A stretch of DNA of 64,000 nt from Lutacidiplasma sp049802875. GTDB lineage: Archaea; Thermoplasmatota; Thermoplasmata; Lutacidiplasmatales; UBA184. The stretch's first letter is position 1. Each line of letters begins with the position of its first letter. Shown piece after piece: positions 39,545 to 48,669 of the stretch. A model generated the notes under the pieces. That model did not search any database, was not told where the DNA came from, and worked only from the letters and a program-made list of their open reading frames with translations. A program made the translations under genes and the position numbers. Location of the stretch: contig JBARNH010000040.1 in assembly GCA_049802875.1 (NCBI GenBank), positions 15,504 through 79,503 of the forward strand. The letters run 5' to 3'.

Positions 39545-41308
39545 TCACTGCCCCCAGAACGGCTGGGTCGGACGATGCAGCCGTGCGACCTCTTCGAGAA
39601 TCTCCTCCTCCCGGGGCGTGAGTCCCTGACCCCGCAACGCCCGGGCCGCCGACTCGGGGATCGAAACGAGCAGTCGATCCCCCTCTTTCAGGTTGCGTCC
39701 GATCACGGCGCCTTCGATCGAGGCCGCGACCTCGCTGAGCTCCTCCGCCGCCGCTACCGACTCACCGTCCTTTTGGAGACCCCGTAGGACCCCGACCTCC
39801 GAGCCGTCGACCTTCATGAGGCGAACCCCGGGGCGAAGGGTGCCGCCCAAGACCTTGATGCCGACGATCGCGGGTTTCGAGGCCCGGAACACGTACCCGG
39901 GCAGCACCTCGATCTTCGCCGGATGGACGAGCTCGAGGCGTCGCTGAGCCTGCAGCGCCCGCAACCGCTCGTCCCTCCATTTCGAGTACTCCTCGATGAC
40001 CCGGTACATCACGTCGCCCCGGAAGACCCGCACCGGTCCCGCGTCGCCCTCCGGCTGAGCGTCGGGAAGCACCGGGACGTTGAACGCAAGAACGGCGCGG
40101 TGGGTCGGGTCCTTCACGGTCGCCATCCGGATGATCGTCGGCCGCCCGACCGGCCCGACGGTCGCCTCGTGGACCGGGATCTTCCCCTCTCGGCACTCGA
40201 ACGCGAGGGCCTCGAGCCCCCCGAGCGCGTCCGCGCAGATCGCCACGCCGCTCTCGGCGAGCTCGGCCACCGGCTGGGTCTCCTGGGCCAGCGCGGCACG
40301 GGTCCGTTCGGTCTCTTCGGAAGAGTGGACGACCTTCAGCAGTCCGCCGGGCATCGCGTCCTCGATCCCGGTCGCGGCGAGATACACCCCGGCGGCGGCG
40401 AGGACTTCGTCGAACGAGCGGAGTTTCACCTGCTTCGACGCGGTGCCCGGCTTCAGCGGGATCGGCCGATAGATCCCGCGCACCCGGGTCGAGAACGGTT
40501 CGGTCCGTCCGGTCACGACGATCTCGTCGCCGACCTTGAGGCGGCCGTTGTAGACGATCACGTTGCCGACCGGGCCGATCCCCTTCTGGTCGCTCCGTTC
40601 AAGTATCGTCGCTTCCCCTCCTTCGGTCACGAGCGCGAGCTCCTCCTGAAGGAACCGTTGGGCGAGCCCGACCAAGAGTGCGATCAGTTCGGGCACCCCG
40701 ACGCCGCTTTTCGCGGAGACGGGAACGATCCCCACGTTCCGGGTGAAGTCACTCACCCGGTCGTACCGGTCGGCCGAGAAGCCGAGCCGAACGACCTCCT
40801 CGGCGACAGAGTACAGGTGCTGGTCGAGCGATCGTCCGAATTCGGCGCCCCCTTTCGCCACCTGCTCCGCCAGGGGGACGACGGTCCCGGTCTTCCGCCA
40901 CCCGGCGAGCAGGTCGATCTTGGTGAGCGCGATCGCGAACGGGGTCTTCTCGTGCCGCAGGATCTGTATCGACTCGCGCGTCTGTGGCATCAGTCCCTCG
41001 CGAACGTCCACCACGAGGATCGCGAGGTCGGCGAGTGCGCCCCCGCGGCGGCGTAGCGTCTCGAACGACCGGTGGCCGGGGGTATCGACAAAGAGGAGGC
41101 CGGGGACGGAGAGCTGCTCCCGGGTCAGGATCCCCTCGCAGAGCCGTCGGAGTGTCGGACCGGGGACTTCGATCGCTCCGATGTGCTGGGTGATCCCGCC
41201 CGCCTCCTTGGAGGCCCGCACGCTACCCGCGATGCGGTCGAGGAGGGTCGTCTTCCCGTGGTCCACGTGACCCAGAAGGGAGACGATCGGCTCTCGGAGT
41301 TCGGCCAC
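39545..41308 (-). CDS. infB: Translation initiation factor aIF5B
   Basis: GTPase that joins ribosomal subunits and positions initiator tRNA. The 587-residue protein begins with the P-loop SLLGHVDHGKTTLLDRI, then DTPGHRSFETLRRRG (G3) and ALTKIDLLAGW (G4, TKxD). These are followed by the domain II beta-barrel and the C-terminal domains with GYVFRASKPAIVGIKVLGG. The long N-terminal extension of eukaryotic eIF5B is absent, as usual in archaea. No intein is present. GTG 41308 lies 24 bp after the galT stop, so it is the last gene of a leftward run. Confidence 0.96.
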   Translation of the reverse strand: MAELREPIVSLLGHVDHGKTTLLDRIAGSVRASKEAGGITQHIGAIEVPGPTLRRLCEGILTREQLSVPGLLFVDTPGHRSFETLRRRGGALADLAILVVDVREGLMPQTRESIQILRHEKTPFAIALTKIDLLAGWRKTGTVVPLAEQVAKGGAEFGRSLDQHLYSVAEEVVRLGFSADRYDRVSDFTRNVGIVPVSAKSGVGVPELIALLVGLAQRFLQEELALVTEGGEATILERSDQKGIGPVGNVIVYNGRLKVGDEIVVTGRTEPFSTRVRGIYRPIPLKPGTASKQVKLRSFDEVLAAAGVYLAATGIEDAMPGGLLKVVHSSEETERTRAALAQETQPVAELAESGVAICADALGGLEALAFECREGKIPVHEATVGPVGRPTIIRMATVKDPTHRAVLAFNVPVLPDAQPEGDAGPVRVFRGDVMYRVIEEYSKWRDERLRALQAQRRLELVHPAKIEVLPGYVFRASKPAIVGIKVLGGTLRPGVRLMKVDGSEVGVLRGLQKDGESVAAAEELSEVAASIEGAVIGRNLKEGDRLLVSIPESAARALRGQGLTPREEEILEEVARLHRPTQPFWGQ

Positions 41309-41332
41309 GGTCGTGCGACGGGATTCGAACCA

Positions 41333-42367
41333 TTAGCGTTTCTGGGGTGGCGGCCCGCGCTCGAGCTCGACTTGCGCACGGTATTCGGCCGCCGCCCGTT
41401 CCGGGGCAACGGGGTTCACGGGGACGCCCGCCCCAAGGTCGTAGCCGTCGGCCCGCACGAGCCGGGGGGCGACCTCGACGTGCCAGTGGAAACTGCCCTT
41501 CGCGGGCGTCGGGGCCTCCCACCCGTGGACGAACCAATTGTACGAGACATTCGGTTGGATCCGATCGAGCGCGCGGAGCACGACGGGCAGCAGCTCCGCG
41601 AGCCGGTCGATCTCTTCGTCCGACGCGGTCGCGAAGTTGGGCGCGTGTCGGTCGGGCACGATCCACGCCTCGTACGGGTGCTCGGATGCGAACGGCGTCA
41701 GAACGACGAACCGCTCGTCCGTGAGGATGAGGCGGTCCGCGGCTCGTGCCTCCGCGGCGACCATCGATTCCAACAGACAACCGCCGCCGTTCGAACCCGC
41801 TGCTCGAAGAAACGCGTCGGACTCCTCCAGAAGACGTGGCGGCACGCTCTCGGTCGCGAGGATCTGCGCATGGGGATGGGTCAACGTTCCACCGGATTCC
41901 GGGCCCTGGTTTTCGAACAGCAAGACCGACGCGATCGAGGGTCGATCCGCCGCCGCCCTTACCCGTTCCCGAAGGAATCGGAAGAGCTCGCGGAGATGCG
42001 CGGGCGATAGGTTCGGCATGCTGGGAGCATGGGTGGGGCTTTCGATCACGACTTCGTGAGAACCAAACCCCGGAGCTCGGAGGAAACCGGGGACTTCTGC
42101 GGGCCGGTCCGGGGGCACCGCCAAGGCGACCGTCGGGAACTTGTTCGGGATCGCACGAATCGTCCAGCCGGGCCCGTTTGCCGGGGTTCCGGTCGGGCGC
42201 ACCGCCGCGAGCTCGGCGGTCGTGCGGGCCTCGTGCCCCGCACAGAACGGGCAGTCCGGGTCGTCGAGGCGGGGAGTGGGTTTCGCGTACTCGTTCGGCC
42301 GCGCCAAGCGGCCCTCGGCCATGATCCGCCAGCGGCCGGTGATGGGGTCCTTCCGGAACTCCGACAT
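41333..42367 (-). CDS. galT: Galactose-1-phosphate uridylyltransferase
   Basis: Leloir-pathway enzyme exchanging UMP between UDP-glucose and galactose-1-phosphate. The 344-residue HIT-superfamily protein has the start SEFRKDPITGRWRIMA, a CPFCAGHEARTT zinc site and the catalytic HxH motif in GGTLTHPHAQILA, with C-terminal SFHWHVEVAPRL. Substrates could also be other sugar-1-phosphates. ATG 42367 gives the conserved N-terminus; the frame extends upstream into dinB. A weak TCAATAG box lies about 26 bp before it. Confidence 0.92.
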   Translation of the reverse strand: MSEFRKDPITGRWRIMAEGRLARPNEYAKPTPRLDDPDCPFCAGHEARTTAELAAVRPTGTPANGPGWTIRAIPNKFPTVALAVPPDRPAEVPGFLRAPGFGSHEVVIESPTHAPSMPNLSPAHLRELFRFLRERVRAAADRPSIASVLLFENQGPESGGTLTHPHAQILATESVPPRLLEESDAFLRAAGSNGGGCLLESMVAAEARAADRLILTDERFVVLTPFASEHPYEAWIVPDRHAPNFATASDEEIDRLAELLPVVLRALDRIQPNVSYNWFVHGWEAPTPAKGSFHWHVEVAPRLVRADGYDLGAGVPVNPVAPERAAAEYRAQVELERGPPPQKR

Positions 42368-42393
42368 TCGCTGTTCCCGCGAGAGTCTCGTCC

Positions 42394-43527
42394 CTATTGA
42401 GGGGGAGGAGTCGTACCCGAGGGCGTATCGGCGGGTGGGGACGGTCGTCGGAAGTCGTCGAGCGAAACCTGGCGTTGTCGCCGTTCGGAGAGTCGCTCGG
42501 TCTTGACCGACAACGTACGGATCGACCGACCGCGGGCCGCGCGCTCGGTCTCCCACAGCTCCCGAGCGAGGCGGGCGGCACCGGCCCCGAGGGAATCCGC
42601 ACCTTCATGGGCCGCCCCCAGCGATCGGCTCCGTTGGGACCGGGTGAAGTCGCTCCATCGGAACGCGACCCCGACCGTCGCGTACCGCAGTCCTTCCTTC
42701 TCCAGGCTGACGGCGAGGTCGTGGGCGAGCTCGCGGACGGCGGGTTCCAACTCCTCCCAGCGGTCGATATCTCGTGGGAAGGTGCGGTCCGTAGAACGGG
42801 ACCGAGGGCCGGTCTCCTCCTCGACCGTGTCCCTCCCCTCGCCCCGGGCGATCGCGATGAGCTCGCGGGCGAACGGACCGACTCGGCGAGCGAGCTCCGA
42901 CGGGCGCCGGACCGCGAGCTCCCCGATCGTGCTGACACCGGCGGCACGGAGGACCGCTTCGGTCTTCGGCCCGACGCCCGGGATCGCTCGGACCGAGAGC
43001 GGAGCGAGGAACGCCGCCTCGGTGCCCTTCGGCACCACCAAGATCCCTCCCGGTTTCGCGCGGTCCGTCGCGATCTTCGCCACGACGCGGGTGCTCGCTG
43101 CCCCGATCGACGCCGGCAAGTTCAGTTCCCTCCGGAGCGCGAGCTGGACCTGCTCCGCCACCTGGCGCGCCGCGTCCGGTGTCTCGAGGTCGAATCCCAG
43201 GACCGCCTCGTCAATGCTCTGCGGGGTCATCTCGGCAGTGAAGCGCCGAAGGAGGGCTCGGACGTCGGTGGCGATCCGAGCGTACTTGCCGTGATCGGGG
43301 GCGATCCAAGTCGCACCGGGGCACAGCCTCGCGGCCTGGCCGGCGGGCTGTGCACTGTGGACGCCGAACTTTCGCGCTTCGTAGCTCGCGGACAGGACGA
43401 CCCCCCGCGTCGGTCCGTCCGTAGGGGGCGGTCCCACGATCACGGGCTGCCCGACGAGATCCGGTCGTTCCCGGAGTTCGCACGCGACGTAGTACGCGTC
43501 GAGGTCGACGTAAACGGCCCAGCGCAT
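42394..43527 (-). CDS. dinB: Y-family DNA polymerase IV (DinB)
   Basis: Translesion polymerase of 377 residues. It opens with YVDLDAYYVACELRERPDL (metal-binding Asp plus Tyr-Tyr steric-gate region), SASYEARKFGVHSAQP and the catalytic SIDEAVLGFD, where Asp-Glu are intact. Helix-hairpin-helix IPGVGPKTEAVLRAAGVSTIGELA and the little-finger domain follow. The C-terminus ends in a possible PCNA-binding box, QVSLDDF (QxxLxxF). It acts in bypass of damaged bases. It sits between a KaiC-like gene and galT in the same direction. Confidence 0.94.
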   Translation of the reverse strand: MRWAVYVDLDAYYVACELRERPDLVGQPVIVGPPPTDGPTRGVVLSASYEARKFGVHSAQPAGQAARLCPGATWIAPDHGKYARIATDVRALLRRFTAEMTPQSIDEAVLGFDLETPDAARQVAEQVQLALRRELNLPASIGAASTRVVAKIATDRAKPGGILVVPKGTEAAFLAPLSVRAIPGVGPKTEAVLRAAGVSTIGELAVRRPSELARRVGPFARELIAIARGEGRDTVEEETGPRSRSTDRTFPRDIDRWEELEPAVRELAHDLAVSLEKEGLRYATVGVAFRWSDFTRSQRSRSLGAAHEGADSLGAGAARLARELWETERAARGRSIRTLSVKTERLSERRQRQVSLDDFRRPSPPADTPSGTTPPPQ

Positions 43528-43582
43528 CCGGATCCCGAGTGCGCGAAGGACCGGGTCGGACTTGGCGGTTTCGTGGGGACGA

Positions 43583-44308
43583 CTACGCGCCCCCGAAATC
43601 GACGGCCTTGGCGTCCACGACCAATCCGGTGGGCCCGATGGAGTACGGCTGCACGGTCCGTGCGTGGGACGTTCGTCGCATCTTGAGGATCCGAAGGGAG
43701 AGTCCGACCCGGTGCCCGTCCGGACCGGTGCTGTAGCCCAGGAGGAGGACCCCGTCGGAGACGTACTCGGAGAGTCCGTCGCGACTGACCTCGGGATGGA
43801 GCGGGTCCGCCTCCGCCGTGAGGACCGTGGTCGCCCCCGCCTGCCGACACGCCCCCGCGAGCGCGAACAGGGTCGCGCGTCGGCTCGGCTCGTCGTCGCT
43901 GAGCATGTTCAGCAGCGAGACCGAATCGACGACGATCCGTTGCGCGCCGAGGCTCGCGAGCTCCTTGCCGAGCTCGCCCTGCACCCGGTGCAGACTTTGA
44001 CGTGTCTCGCGGGGGTCGAGCCGAACGACCTTCAACATCGCCTTCTCCACCGCCGCGTCGACGGGCCAGCGAAATTGCCGGGCGCTCTCGAGCAGTTGGG
44101 GGGTGTCCTCCTCGAGGGAGAGAAAAACACCCTTCTCCCCCTTGGCGACCCCGGCGAGGAGGAACTGGAGCCCGAAGCAGGTCTTTCCGGTTCCGGGAAG
44201 CCCGGTCACGAGCACGACGTGGCCCGCCGGGAAACCTCCCCCCAGCATCTCGTCGAGCCCGTCGATCCCGGTCGGGACCTTCCGGTGCTCCGCCTCAGAT
44301 CCGCTCAT
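43583..44308 (-). CDS. KaiC/RadA-like ATPase, single RecA domain
   Basis: A 241-residue ATPase of the KaiC-type RecA superfamily. It begins with VPTGIDGLDEMLGGGFPAGHVVLVTGLPGTGKTCFGLQ, giving an intact Walker A, then FLSLEEDTPQLLESARQF and Walker B RIVVDSVSLLNML. Such archaeal single-domain KaiC-like proteins are thought to act in signalling or chromosome functions, without fixed roles. Its start overlaps the end of the upstream RecA-like gene by 14 bp, so the two may form a complex. Confidence 0.88.
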   Translation of the reverse strand: MSGSEAEHRKVPTGIDGLDEMLGGGFPAGHVVLVTGLPGTGKTCFGLQFLLAGVAKGEKGVFLSLEEDTPQLLESARQFRWPVDAAVEKAMLKVVRLDPRETRQSLHRVQGELGKELASLGAQRIVVDSVSLLNMLSDDEPSRRATLFALAGACRQAGATTVLTAEADPLHPEVSRDGLSEYVSDGVLLLGYSTGPDGHRVGLSLRILKMRRTSHARTVQPYSIGPTGLVVDAKAVDFGGA

Positions 44309-45212
44309 ATTGCGTCGTCACCAACCCGTTCTTCGCGTTGACCCGGATCACGAAGCGACCCTGATGTTCGGCCGGTAGGCGCGAGAGCACCGGCATGAAC
44401 TTGTCGATCAGCATCGTGCGCTGCCGGTGCGAATGACTGGGGCTCGAGACCCAGTTGAAGTGCAGCACCCCGTCCACCGAATCGATGACGGCCTGTTCGA
44501 TCGCGGGCGGTGCCACCCCCTCCGAAAGGATCAGGTAGACGAGACCTCCCCACCGCTTCGCCCGGCGGCGCAGGCCCTTGAGGAGCGTGAGGACGTCCGC
44601 CGCGTCGACCCCCCGTCGCACCAGGAGGTCGGTGAGCGAGTCGATGATCACGAGTCGGTTGTCGCCGCACTCCTCCACCGCCTCCGCGAGCGCCTGCAGT
44701 GGCCCCTCGGGGGGAGCGACCGATGCGGGAGCGCCCGACAAGAGCGGGCTCGTGACCGACGACCACGCGGTCGGCACCACGGTGTCCGCAAAGTACGACG
44801 GCGAGAGGTCGCGGAACGTGAGGTGGCGCCCGAGCACGCTCGGGTACGTCCCGTCGAACGCGCCGCGCAATTCGCTCATCACCTGCTCGCGCGAGCGGCT
44901 CGTGCTGAGGTACACGACGGAGTCCGGGAAGACGAACGGTCCCTTGGCGCTCCCGAGGTAGAACTGGTGCAGTTGCGGGTCATCGTAGCGGAGCATGAGG
45001 TGGACCGCCGACGTGAGTGCGAACTCCTCGTGGCCGGCACCAGCCCCGCCGAACAATAGCACGACCGAGCCGGCCGGAAGGCCGCCGCTGAGGTAGTCGA
45101 AGTCGGGCACCCCCGTGGGTATCCTGGCCGGAATGTCGCCGGCCTCCACGGAGCGGAACGGTCGGGGCACGGCGCTCGGGAGCACGAACGGCCGGGGTGA
45201 CTCCATCGCCAT
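44295..45212 (-). CDS. RecA/KaiC-like protein with degenerate P-loop
   Basis: A 305-residue protein with the same architecture as the downstream KaiC-like ATPase: IPTGVPDFDYLSGGLPAGSVVLLF, a core helix set and Walker B-like RLVIIDSLTDLLV. The P-loop reads GGAGAGHEEFAL: the invariant Lys and Thr/Ser of GxxGxGK(T/S) are His and Glu. It therefore probably cannot hydrolyse ATP in the usual way and may be a regulatory partner. It resembles haloarchaeal HTR-like proteins in size. TACTAATACC about 42 bp upstream may be its promoter. Confidence 0.8.
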   Translation of the reverse strand: MAMESPRPFVLPSAVPRPFRSVEAGDIPARIPTGVPDFDYLSGGLPAGSVVLLFGGAGAGHEEFALTSAVHLMLRYDDPQLHQFYLGSAKGPFVFPDSVVYLSTSRSREQVMSELRGAFDGTYPSVLGRHLTFRDLSPSYFADTVVPTAWSSVTSPLLSGAPASVAPPEGPLQALAEAVEECGDNRLVIIDSLTDLLVRRGVDAADVLTLLKGLRRRAKRWGGLVYLILSEGVAPPAIEQAVIDSVDGVLHFNWVSSPSHSHRQRTMLIDKFMPVLSRLPAEHQGRFVIRVNAKNGLVTTQYERI

Positions 45213-45252
45213 TGAAGAACGGCTCCGGGGGGTTCGAGCCCCGAGCGAGGTA

Positions 45253-46611
45253 TTAGTAGGCTCGCTTCGACTCCTCTCCCACGGCGGCCGGAGCGGCCCC
45301 GTTCTTCAGGAATTCGCGAAGAAGGACGGTAGCGTACGCTCCCTTGGGTAAGGCGAATCGAAACGAGGCGCCGGCGTCGGACGAGTCGAGGGCGAGGGGC
45401 GGAGTGGGGATTTGTATCGGGCGCCATGCTCCCTTGCTCGCGACCTCCGGGGCCGACGTCGCACGGAACATGGAACGTTCGACCCCCTCCTGCCGGAGCA
45501 CCTGATCCAACTGCTCCAACGGGCGGTCGATTCCGTTCGGGGTTTCGTAACCGACCAGCGGGCCGGCGACCAGCGCGCGACCTTTGAGCACCAGGTCCGC
45601 GCACTCGGTCAGATTGTCGGACCCGACGGGCGCGGCGGCGGGCCCGCGCACCGTTCCGTCGCGTGCGAGCCGGACGATTCGGTCGCCGACCGTCGGGCGG
45701 TCGAGCGGCAGCCCCGCCGCGTGGCGCGCGGTCAACCACTGATTGAAGATCACGGACTGGAACGCGTGGACGAACAGGGTGCGGAGGTCCCGCGAGAGCG
45801 CCCGGAACGCGCGCTCGGGGGGATGGCCCCGAGCGAGATGCTCGAGCAGCGTGCGCTCGAATCGGTACTCCCGGGGGAACTCCCGCAGGGCGCGCGCGGC
45901 GTCGTGGTGTTCCGCGTACGCTCGCCGGGCCGCATCTCCGACCCCCGGCGCACCGTCCTCGGGGCGGTCGGTCAGGTAGACGTCGACCGCGCGCGCGAGG
46001 TCTCCTCGGACGACCCAGCGCCCGACCTCCTGGGTGATCGGGCGCACCTCACCGAACCGTTGGGGCCCGAAGAAGTTCGGGACCCCTCCCAGCTCCCGCA
46101 GCGCGTGCTCCGTGGTGCGGAACGCGGCGAGGGCCTCGGGAACCGGGCGGGCCAGCTCATCGACGCGGAGCTCGAACGTGTTGCCGTAATGATGCCCCAG
46201 CACGAGCCCGTCCCGCGCACGATAGGCCTCGAGGAGCGTCACGTCGCGGAGTCCGAGTTCGCCGGTGGGCAGGGGCCCCCGGTAGGAGAAGAGCCGCTCC
46301 GAGACCGCTCGCCGGTCCTTCGTGCCCGACCACTGCACTGCGTGCGGAGCGAGCCCCAGCCGCCCAGCGACCGCCCCGGCGAGCTCGTGCTGCTCCCAAT
46401 CCCGGCTGGTGAGCCGGAGCACGACGAACTGCCCGGCGTCGTCGGGATAGGGATAACTCGAGATCTCGGTGACCCGAAACTCGTCGGGGGTCGCTTTGAG
46501 CCGGCCCGGAACGCCCGGCGTCTGCGTCGCGTAAAATCCGAGACCGATGTGCCGTTCCGCCGCCGGAGGCTGCCAGCGGTCGCTCGCCACGAACGTGCCC
46601 ACCGAGGCCAT
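45253..46611 (-). CDS. truD: tRNA pseudouridine synthase D
   Basis: Forms pseudouridine 13 in tRNAs. The 452-residue protein has the TruD N-terminal motif GRLKATPDEFRVTEIS and the catalytic region HAVQWSGTKDRRAVSERLFS, where the Asp of TKD is the nucleophile. NFFGPQRFGEVRPITQEVGR and VHAFQSVIFNQWLT are further family blocks. ATG 46611 (MASVGTFVAS) gives a sensible N-terminus; the frame is open to 46791 but would overlap the divergent gene. It is the first of a leftward gene run that ends at aIF5B. Confidence 0.93.
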   Translation of the reverse strand: MASVGTFVASDRWQPPAAERHIGLGFYATQTPGVPGRLKATPDEFRVTEISSYPYPDDAGQFVVLRLTSRDWEQHELAGAVAGRLGLAPHAVQWSGTKDRRAVSERLFSYRGPLPTGELGLRDVTLLEAYRARDGLVLGHHYGNTFELRVDELARPVPEALAAFRTTEHALRELGGVPNFFGPQRFGEVRPITQEVGRWVVRGDLARAVDVYLTDRPEDGAPGVGDAARRAYAEHHDAARALREFPREYRFERTLLEHLARGHPPERAFRALSRDLRTLFVHAFQSVIFNQWLTARHAAGLPLDRPTVGDRIVRLARDGTVRGPAAAPVGSDNLTECADLVLKGRALVAGPLVGYETPNGIDRPLEQLDQVLRQEGVERSMFRATSAPEVASKGAWRPIQIPTPPLALDSSDAGASFRFALPKGAYATVLLREFLKNGAAPAAVGEESKRAY

Positions 46612-46650
46612 GATTAATAGAAGGGGGGGTCGTCCGCCCGGTATCGGCCG

Positions 46651-47130
46651 ATGATTCAGGCAACGGCTCGCGTACTCAAGAACGTCATCGAGCTCAGGGT
46701 CGGCGAGGTGGTCTGGGAGTGCCGTCCGGTGCAGTCCTCCCAGGATGGATTCGGGAGCCGGATCGCCGCCCTCTTCTCGACGGACTATCACACGTACGTC
46801 CCGCCAACGTCCGACCTAGTGCACTCGACCGTGACCTACCATCGGAAGAACGACGAGATCCGGATCCACGTGGGCGACCAGACCTGGCGGACCGTCTCGA
46901 CCCCGCACGGCCCTGTGACGATCGACTACAACGGGGTCGAGCTCACGATCAACGAACGCCTCACCGGGCGATTCGCGGTCTTGCGGGGAACTCACCCCGT
47001 CGGGGTCGGCCAGCTCGGGTTCCGTTCGTGCACGATCGATGAGTACCCGCCCGAGCTCGAACCGTTCCTCGCGAACCTCGCCCTGGGGTACTTGATCCGG
47101 ACGCTCGCGTGGGAGCCGGTCTTCAACTGA
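46651..47130 (+). CDS. Unknown 159-residue protein
   Basis: Not recognised. The sequence alternates short hydrophobic beta-like strands with polar turns (RVGEVVWECRPV, EIRIHVGDQTWRTV, VTIDYNGVELTI), suggesting an all-beta, possibly LURP-one/Tubby-like or lipocalin-like barrel, and ends with a helix (FLANLALGYLIRTLAWEPVFN). There is no signal peptide or TM segment. ATTAATAGAAG about 33 bp upstream could be its TATA box. It is divergent from truD and convergent with an MFS gene, 6 bp apart. Confidence 0.65.
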   Translation: MIQATARVLKNVIELRVGEVVWECRPVQSSQDGFGSRIAALFSTDYHTYVPPTSDLVHSTVTYHRKNDEIRIHVGDQTWRTVSTPHGPVTIDYNGVELTINERLTGRFAVLRGTHPVGVGQLGFRSCTIDEYPPELEPFLANLALGYLIRTLAWEPVFN

Positions 47131-47136
47131 CGGACC

Positions 47137-48543
47137 TCACGGGTACGGCCGGACCGGCTTCGGTGGCCGAGGCACCGTCGCGCGAGTGCTCCGGGCCAAC
47201 GGGTGGCGATGCACCGTCGGGTGCGGTACCTGGAACATGTGGTACGGGATTGGGAGCAGGAGAAGGCCCCCGACGATCACGGTGAACGCCCCGATCGAGT
47301 ACGCGAGGTGGACGCCGTAGGTCGCGTACAGCCAGCCCCCGAGCAACGTGCCGATCAGCCCGCCGGCCCCGGCGACCGCACTGTAGAGCCCTAACGCGCG
47401 GCCCCGCGACGAGCGACCGACCAGCCGAACGAGGAACAGCGTGCTCGCGGTGCTGATGAACGCCCAGCTGACCCCGAGCAGCGCGTTGAGGAGCGTCAGC
47501 CAACCGAGGAGCGCCGGACTCCCGAGACCGAATAGGATGTAGAGCGGGCCCCAGAGGAACAGCAGCATGAGGAGCACCCGCGCGCCCAGGGACTCGAGAA
47601 AAACACCCTTTGGGGAGTGCTTGTCGACTGCTCGCCCTGAGTGAATGAACAACGCGGTCGACGCCGCGGCGGCGCCGAGATAGACGATGAAGACGCCCGC
47701 ATCCGTGAACTTGGCGTCCTGCCACAGGAAAACCGGGAACGGCCCGTAGAAGATGTCGAACCCCACGCTCATCACTCCGAGCGCAGCGAGGAAGAGATAC
47801 TCCTTTCCGGGGAGCTTGTCGGCGCTCGAGCGAGTCAGGTCGATGACCCCGACGACGCGGTTCCGTAACTGGTGGACGCGTTCGTTCACACTCCGATGCA
47901 AGTGCACCAGGTCCGCGACGCTGCGCCGCTCGATCCGCCCGTTCGGCTCCTCGATCCACGCCCACGCGATGCCGGCGGAGAGCAGCGCGAGCCCGCCCGA
48001 CACGATGAGCAGCGCGGTCATTCCGTGGATCACGTTCTGATTGACCCCGACCACGAACAGCCAGACGAATCCGACCGCGAGACCCGCCGTCGTGCCCAGG
48101 CCCGAGATGAGACCGAACAACCCGATGTCGGTGGGCCACCAGCGCTTATGGCGGGTTTCGAGCAGGAGCATCGTGCCGATCGGCGCGCTGGCGGCCGAGG
48201 CAAGGCCCTCCACGATGTTGAGCCAGAAGTACGTGAGGATATCCTGCGCGAGGGCGATCGCGATGATCGCGAGTCCCGTCGCGAGGAACGAACCGACCAG
48301 GAAGTACTTCCGGTGGGCGACGCGGTCCGAGAGATTCCCCCAGAGGATCGTGAACGGGACCTGGCTCATCGCCGACGCCGCGATGATGATCGTGACGGCG
48401 AAGGGGGAGGCGTAGAACTTTTGGAGCGCGAGGAGGGGGATCAACGGCGCAGCGATCCCGTCCGAGATCGCGAGCGGGAGGTACGAGAGGAACCAGAGGT
48501 CGTTGGACGACGGACGGATCTTGGCGTGGGCCTTGATGTCCAT
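47137..48543 (-). CDS. Major facilitator superfamily transporter
   Basis: A 468-residue MFS carrier with 12 predicted TM helices. The motif A-like loop is ILWGNLSDRVAHRKYFLVGSF, and the mid-protein cytoplasmic loop of about 60 residues separates two six-helix halves. The second-half repeat GRAVDKHSPKGVFL resembles motif A again. The C-terminal tail is basic (Arg/Pro rich). The substrate is unknown. A CTTTATCG element lies about 52 bp upstream, giving a leader of around 25 nt. Confidence 0.9.
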   Translation of the reverse strand: MDIKAHAKIRPSSNDLWFLSYLPLAISDGIAAPLIPLLALQKFYASPFAVTIIIAASAMSQVPFTILWGNLSDRVAHRKYFLVGSFLATGLAIIAIALAQDILTYFWLNIVEGLASAASAPIGTMLLLETRHKRWWPTDIGLFGLISGLGTTAGLAVGFVWLFVVGVNQNVIHGMTALLIVSGGLALLSAGIAWAWIEEPNGRIERRSVADLVHLHRSVNERVHQLRNRVVGVIDLTRSSADKLPGKEYLFLAALGVMSVGFDIFYGPFPVFLWQDAKFTDAGVFIVYLGAAAASTALFIHSGRAVDKHSPKGVFLESLGARVLLMLLFLWGPLYILFGLGSPALLGWLTLLNALLGVSWAFISTASTLFLVRLVGRSSRGRALGLYSAVAGAGGLIGTLLGGWLYATYGVHLAYSIGAFTVIVGGLLLLPIPYHMFQVPHPTVHRHPLARSTRATVPRPPKPVRPYP

Positions 48544-48669
48544 GGTCGAGCGGCGAGCACCCCGGGGTGTCGGGAAGATTCCGACCTTCGGACGATAAAG
48601 ACGGCGCTCTTGTGGCAGGCGAACGGAGTCGGAACGGGGCCGGCTCCGCCGCGGCCGAGTCGGTGTCGC

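Noticed and set aside
41312..41334. GGTTCGAATCCC-like T-loop sequence between galT and aIF5B
   Set aside because: No flanking 5-bp T stem or acceptor stem can be formed, so it is not a tRNA gene; a tRNA remnant is conceivable but unsupported.
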